Source: Acetobacteraceae bacterium (lineage in GTDB: Bacteria > Pseudomonadota > Alphaproteobacteria > Acetobacterales > Acetobacteraceae). Taken from it: 64,000 bases of DNA. Each line of letters begins with the position of its first letter. Within the stretch, counting starts at the first letter, position 1. The notes under the pieces are model-generated. The model saw only the letters and a list, made by a program, of their open reading frames with translations, was not told the DNA's origin and did not search any database. The DNA is taken from NCBI GenBank assembly GCA_004843165.1, contig CP039459.1, positions 124,001-188,000 on the forward strand, written 5' to 3'. The position numbers were made by a program, and so were the translations under genes. This document shows, piece by piece, positions 60,064 to 64,000 of this stretch.

Positions 60064-61947
60064 TTAAAACCCAAACATATGATCTAGGGAGAAGCGATCT
60101 TTTTCTCCTTGGATGCCGTGGTAACCAAAGAGGCGGACGGTTTTATCTCTGATAATAATATATCCCGCCTCCCCTGCTGTTTTTAGCTTTTCGCCAAAGA
60201 TTTTATCCGGACAGATCAAGAAAGAGCCATTCGGATTTAGGCTAATTTCTTTCTCAGCGATTTCCTTGCCTGTTTCATCATATAGGAGCAGGCTCGTTTC
60301 AGATTTGAAGTTCCCTTTTCCTGAGCAGGGATAGATAAGCCAGCAAAAGCTTCTCAGATTTTCTTTTGCCGTTTCAAAGCCGAGTTTCAAGAAAATCCGT
60401 GTGCTTAGCCCGGGAGCTGGCCCTGCGTAAGATTGTGGTTCATTCCGCCAGACCATTTGCGTATTATAAACATGGCCGCCAAAGCTCGTTTCCGCCATAT
60501 GTCCTGTTTTTTTATGCTTAAAGCGGATCGTTGCATGGAGCCACCCATCAGGCTCACCACCTTCTTTTAAATCATAAAATAGATCGCCGTGCCCTGCTTT
60601 TTGTGCCCATTCATGTAAAGGAAAAGCATCCTCAAAATCCCTTGGAAGATTACCTAGGAAATGCTTAGAACTTTCTTGCCCTTCATGATCGAACAAAGCC
60701 ACGCTTAAAGGTAAGGATTTTACCTTTTCAGACATAGCGCTGGGCTGTAACCAGGTTTCATATTCTTCGGGATCTAAAATCGGGAATGGCAGGATAAAGC
60801 CTCTACCCACTTCTTTCGGCGGTTCGCCAATATTTTTTTCCGGGATTAAATCGTGACGCTCAACATTTAAATGCGCAATGCGTGTTTTCTCACCTTTAAT
60901 GATTTCATAGCGTGGGCGAACAACATAATGCCCACCCTTCATTTCAAATTGTGCCGGCCATTTTACCTCTGGGAACAATTCACCAATATCCAAAGCCTTT
61001 GTCGCGTAGGGTTCAAGCTCCCCAATGAATTTCATCGCCTCACGATGTCCTATCGGACAAAAGCCAATCCCGCCTTTTAGGATTTTGATTGCATGGCTGT
61101 TCTGTATCCAGACAATCAGCTTTTCATCTTTATCGGGCGCAGGCAATGAGGCAAAATAATTTGAAGGCCAGCTATTGGCATCATGCGTCACCGATAAAGA
61201 AGGGTTTTTTCCCTTTCCCCACACATCCAGCGCATATTTGAGCACATCATGCCCAGCGGCACCTTGAACATGGATAAAAAGCTGTCCTGTAAAATTTGGA
61301 AGATTAAAATGCTCTTTAATTTCCCGACTATCTATCACAACACCTGCATTCGGTGCTTCTGGCGTTTCAATCCAGTCTTTTAAGATCGTCCCATCCTCTG
61401 CAAACAGACGACACCAATAGGCAATTTCCTGTCCGCCATAGCCAGGCCAATAATTGGCTGTCGTTAATCTGGTATGAAATTTGCCATCTTCTCGAAAAAA
61501 GGCAAAATTTGTCACAAAATTGCATTTATCAAGATAAGGACGGCCTGCTCTTAAAAATTCTTGTGGCAGGCGTGCCTGACCGAGATCATAAATTTCCCAG
61601 CCCTTTAGAAAATTTCCGAGACGGGCTTTAACCTTCTCTTTATCAAAATCCAACACCAACAAAGGACGCTTTACTTGCTGATTGATTTCGAAAAGGGGAA
61701 GTAACTGACCACCCTGTCCATCCTCTTTGCCAATTTCCGCAATCTCCTGCGTAAAGATTTTTGCTGGTGAAAAATTTGGATAGATTGCTTTTAAATCCGA
61801 AAAATAGCCATGCGGATCAAAAAGGTAGAAAATTTGATCTTTAAAGAACGCCTCAAGCTCAAATAAAGCAGACGTTGCAAGCGGATGGGTCAGCGCCTTA
61901 TAGAGAATATTACCGCCTTTAGGGCCAAAAGTCTGAAGGTGAAGCAT
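60064..61947 (-). CDS. large conserved-looking protein, unknown function
   Basis: A 627-residue soluble protein with no signal peptide and no membrane segment. It is rich in aromatic and glycine turns, predicted beta-rich. There are two similar-looking halves: WPGYGGQEIAYWCRLFAEDGTILKDWIET and TRIFLKLGFETAKENLRSFCWLIYP, and a repeated G-x-F-I/L-x-C-x-D-x-I at the end. Several histidine-bearing motifs occur (SVTHDANSWPSNYF, WIQNSHAIKI) but no known family fits. It is preceded 53 bases upstream by an ELM1-family gene on the same strand. AGGA before the ATG gives a fair start. Confidence 0.65.
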   Translation of the reverse strand: MLHLQTFGPKGGNILYKALTHPLATSALFELEAFFKDQIFYLFDPHGYFSDLKAIYPNFSPAKIFTQEIAEIGKEDGQGGQLLPLFEINQQVKRPLLVLDFDKEKVKARLGNFLKGWEIYDLGQARLPQEFLRAGRPYLDKCNFVTNFAFFREDGKFHTRLTTANYWPGYGGQEIAYWCRLFAEDGTILKDWIETPEAPNAGVVIDSREIKEHFNLPNFTGQLFIHVQGAAGHDVLKYALDVWGKGKNPSLSVTHDANSWPSNYFASLPAPDKDEKLIVWIQNSHAIKILKGGIGFCPIGHREAMKFIGELEPYATKALDIGELFPEVKWPAQFEMKGGHYVVRPRYEIIKGEKTRIAHLNVERHDLIPEKNIGEPPKEVGRGFILPFPILDPEEYETWLQPSAMSEKVKSLPLSVALFDHEGQESSKHFLGNLPRDFEDAFPLHEWAQKAGHGDLFYDLKEGGEPDGWLHATIRFKHKKTGHMAETSFGGHVYNTQMVWRNEPQSYAGPAPGLSTRIFLKLGFETAKENLRSFCWLIYPCSGKGNFKSETSLLLYDETGKEIAEKEISLNPNGSFLICPDKIFGEKLKTAGEAGYIIIRDKTVRLFGYHGIQGEKDRFSLDHMFGF

Positions 61948-62000
61948 TTTTTTATTTCCTAAAATCTATTTCATGCTTTCCATCAGTCTTTGAGAGACTT

Positions 62001-62966
62001 TTAAAGGCGAAACCGTTTTTTAACTTCTCTAACCGCTTTCTCTCCTGCATCAAGCGGCTGAAATATATTCGGCTTCATATCGGACGTGAAAGCTTGCGCC
62101 CGCCCTGTACTAAACAGCAATTTATGAAATTTTTCCAGTTTTTTGCTCTGTCCTTTGAGGGGAAAAACGCCTAAAGCCGCTGTCGTTGCCGCTGCCTCGG
62201 AAAGCATCGAAACGCTGTCCCCCGTCACGCATAAAATATCTGCACAAGCCAGAACGCCTTTATAGGGATTTTCTGTTTTTCCTTCCCAAAATGACACCGG
62301 TAAATTTTGTAACTGCGCCTTTAAAATTTCTAAGATTTTTTCATCCGTTCGCCGTGAACGAAGAATGAAGGCCTGTCCATTATTTTTTTCTAAAAAACCT
62401 CTGATCTCTTCGGCTAATTTTTGTGCCTCTGCTGCGCCGAATTTATAGCGTCCATTATTTCCGCCCAAAAGAACCCCTAAAAAAGGCGCTTTTTGCATGG
62501 GATTAAGAAGCACCTGCCATTTGTTTTTTTCGTTTTCTAAAATCTCGCTCGTAATGCCGTGAAGGGCCGTTGGCAAAGAAAGAATATTTTTACCCGCAAC
62601 GCCGTCATGCTCACAGGTGATGATAAAATGATAGCGGAAGAAACTGGCTCTGGGATTTTGAATTTGGATAATTGGCAAATGATAAGCATGGGCTAAAAGT
62701 GCGCCGACCCATCCGCCCACGCCACCCACAGAAATAATCATTGCTGTTTCTTTTGGCAGAACCGGGAGTTTCTTCTTTAAAAAGAGTAATGTCAGGGGCA
62801 AGGGTAAATGCCGTAAGAGAAAAAGGCTTAATCTGGAAAAATTTCGTTGAACAGGATAGAATTGTCCTTTCCAGCCGAGACGCCCCGATAAACCAAAGAG
62901 TTGCGCTCGCATTCCGGCAAAATCTTCTCCGACCAAAGCGGCCAGAAGCCTTTTGTTCTTCCCCAT
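62001..62966 (-). CDS. ELM1-family protein (mitochondrial fission ELM1-like, GT-B fold)
   Basis: A 321-residue protein of the ELM1/GtrOC1 family (PF06258-like), common in alphaproteobacteria. Visible are MIISVGGVGGWVGALLAH, IQNPRASFFRYHFIITCEHDGV, GVLLGGNNGRYKF, RSRRTDEKILEIL, and ADILCVTGDSVSMLSEAAATTAALGVFPL, the family's nucleotide-sugar-like site. Its biochemical role is uncertain; context elsewhere suggests envelope glycan work. AGGGGG lies before the ATG. Divergent from the DEAD-box gene, 36 bases apart. Confidence 0.85.
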   Translation of the reverse strand: MGKNKRLLAALVGEDFAGMRAQLFGLSGRLGWKGQFYPVQRNFSRLSLFLLRHLPLPLTLLFLKKKLPVLPKETAMIISVGGVGGWVGALLAHAYHLPIIQIQNPRASFFRYHFIITCEHDGVAGKNILSLPTALHGITSEILENEKNKWQVLLNPMQKAPFLGVLLGGNNGRYKFGAAEAQKLAEEIRGFLEKNNGQAFILRSRRTDEKILEILKAQLQNLPVSFWEGKTENPYKGVLACADILCVTGDSVSMLSEAAATTAALGVFPLKGQSKKLEKFHKLLFSTGRAQAFTSDMKPNIFQPLDAGEKAVREVKKRFRL

Positions 62967-63002
62967 ATATCCCCCTTTTTCTTCTGACTCAATATTGCGC
63001 TT

Positions 63003-64000
63003 ATGACTTTAAAAATAAATAAAAAAAACAACTCTCATACAACGACTCTTTCCTTTAAGGCGTTTAACCTTTCCCCTGCGCTTACGGATGCGTTGGAGAA
63101 AAATAAATTTGAGCATCCCTCCAATACGCAGGCGGAATTATTACCCTCTCTTTTGAAAAATCATCGTGCTTTGCTCCAAGCGCCAACAGGCACCGGAAAA
63201 ACACTGACTTTTCTTTTACCGGGGATTGAGCATCTTCTTAAATTTTATACTGAAGACTGCCATACCTATGCAGAAGACGCCCCTTTATTCCTCATCGTCT
63301 CTCCAACACGGGAGCTTGTGCGGCAAACAGGCACAACATTAAAAAAGCTCTGTAAGGATTTAAATTTAAATGTCTTGATTTCTTTCGCAGGAAGTCTCGC
63401 CCCAAAAGAATTTCCGATTTCAGAAGCGGATATTATTGTTGCAACTCCCGGACGGATTCTAAACCTCTTAGAAAAAGGGACAATTTCCGGATCACGCCTT
63501 TCCTTTATCGTTTTGGATGAGGCCGATCGGCTTTTCTCATCAGAATTTATAGATGAGACCTATATTCTTCACAGTTTCTTAGCAGAGAATGTCTCCATTT
63601 TTTGCGCCTCAGCAACTTTTTCACCTGAAGTCAAAAAAGAGATTAAAAATCTTTTTGGAGAAATGAAATTTTTCACGCTCAACGAAGCGGAAAAAGAAAA
63701 GAAGCTTCCCCCCATTCGCCAGCAGGCAGTGATCCTTGGTACAAAGCGCGAGAAATTTCCATTGCTTCTTGAGCAAGCCGCGCAAAAACAGCTCCCTAGA
63801 GGAACTGTCATTTTTGCCAATACACGCAAAGAAACAGAAGAAATTTTTAAAGAATTACACAAAATTTCTGATGATAAAGCACAGCCTGTTCTTCTCCATG
63901 GCGGTCTGACAGAGGGACAGCGTAAGAACGCTATGAAGATTTTTGAAAATGGCAAAGCCTCTTGGCTCATTACAACCGATGTCACCGCAAGAGGGTTAAA
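63003..64000 (+). CDS. DEAD-box RNA helicase, 5' part (C-terminus outside)
   Basis: The plus strand opens at ATG 63003 and reads to the window edge without a stop, about 332 residues. Motifs in order are the Q motif (FNLSPALTDALEKNKFEHPSNTQAELLP), I (APTGTGKT), Ia (PTRELV), Ib (ATPGR), II (LDEADRLF), III (SAT), IV (VIFANTRKETEEIF) and the start of V (TTDVTARGL). Motif VI is outside the window. Unwinds RNA in ribosome assembly or mRNA decay. The first 14 residues are unusually Lys/Asn/Thr-rich. The specific RhlE/CsdA class cannot be set without the C-terminus. Confidence 0.9.
   Translation, partial: MTLKINKKNNSHTTTLSFKAFNLSPALTDALEKNKFEHPSNTQAELLPSLLKNHRALLQAPTGTGKTLTFLLPGIEHLLKFYTEDCHTYAEDAPLFLIVSPTRELVRQTGTTLKKLCKDLNLNVLISFAGSLAPKEFPISEADIIVATPGRILNLLEKGTISGSRLSFIVLDEADRLFSSEFIDETYILHSFLAENVSIFCASATFSPEVKKEIKNLFGEMKFFTLNEAEKEKKLPPIRQQAVILGTKREKFPLLLEQAAQKQLPRGTVIFANTRKETEEIFKELHKISDDKAQPVLLHGGLTEGQRKNAMKIFENGKASWLITTDVTARGL

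Overview
The window reads as a chromosomal segment of an alphaproteobacterium, most likely a low-GC acetic acid bacterium (Acetobacteraceae/Acetobacterales). The reasons are the gene order (rnpB, then mraZ and the complete division/cell-wall cluster, then lpxC, bamD, recN and ligA), a GapR-type nucleoid protein, an ELM1-family protein, an alphaproteobacterial PEP carboxylase and zwf. By eye the DNA is roughly 40 % GC. With the modest gene sizes this recalls insect-associated acetic acid bacteria, but the genus is inference.

Layout. 1-7.2 kb: 5' end of an Rrf2 regulator, a DUF445 membrane protein, ppc, and a minus-strand alaA-pncA-secreted protein operon, then a small lipoprotein. 7.2-7.9 kb: a decayed small ORF and tRNA-Ser(CGA). 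8.0-9.9 kb: rplU-rpmA-obg, with gapR facing them. 10.2-12.3 kb: zwf and RNase P RNA. 12.4-39.1 kb: one long co-directional block, mraZ-rsmH-ftsL-ftsI-murE-murF-mraY-murD-ftsW-murG-murC-murB-ddl-ftsQ-ftsA-ftsZ-lpxC-bamD-recN-ligA-CNNM transporter. It covers peptidoglycan precursor synthesis, divisome assembly, lipid A commitment, outer-membrane assembly and DNA repair. Many junctions overlap by 4 bp.

39.1-46.7 kb: accessory and stress genes (nitroreductase, a His-rich secreted protein, Hsp31, YjdM, a secreted GH31 alpha-glucosidase, a lipoprotein), a tandemly duplicated tRNA-Arg/tRNA-Pro pair, and gpt. 46.8-50.75 kb: a five-gene minus-strand operon of four related exported proteins that ends with a secreted DNA/RNA nuclease. 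This is the best candidate here for an undescribed system. 50.9-57.7 kb: a lipoprotein, msrA, a secreted protein, proBA, tRNA-Val(CAC) and an S46 dipeptidyl-peptidase. 57.8-60.0 kb: an AT-rich accessory patch with an HNH endonuclease, a TonB-domain gene broken by two frameshifts, and a winged-helix-like protein. 60.1-64.0 kb: a 627-residue protein of unknown function, an ELM1-family protein and the 5' part of a DEAD-box RNA helicase.

No insertion sequence, integrase, prophage or CRISPR array was seen. All names rest on motif recognition by eye; no database search was run.
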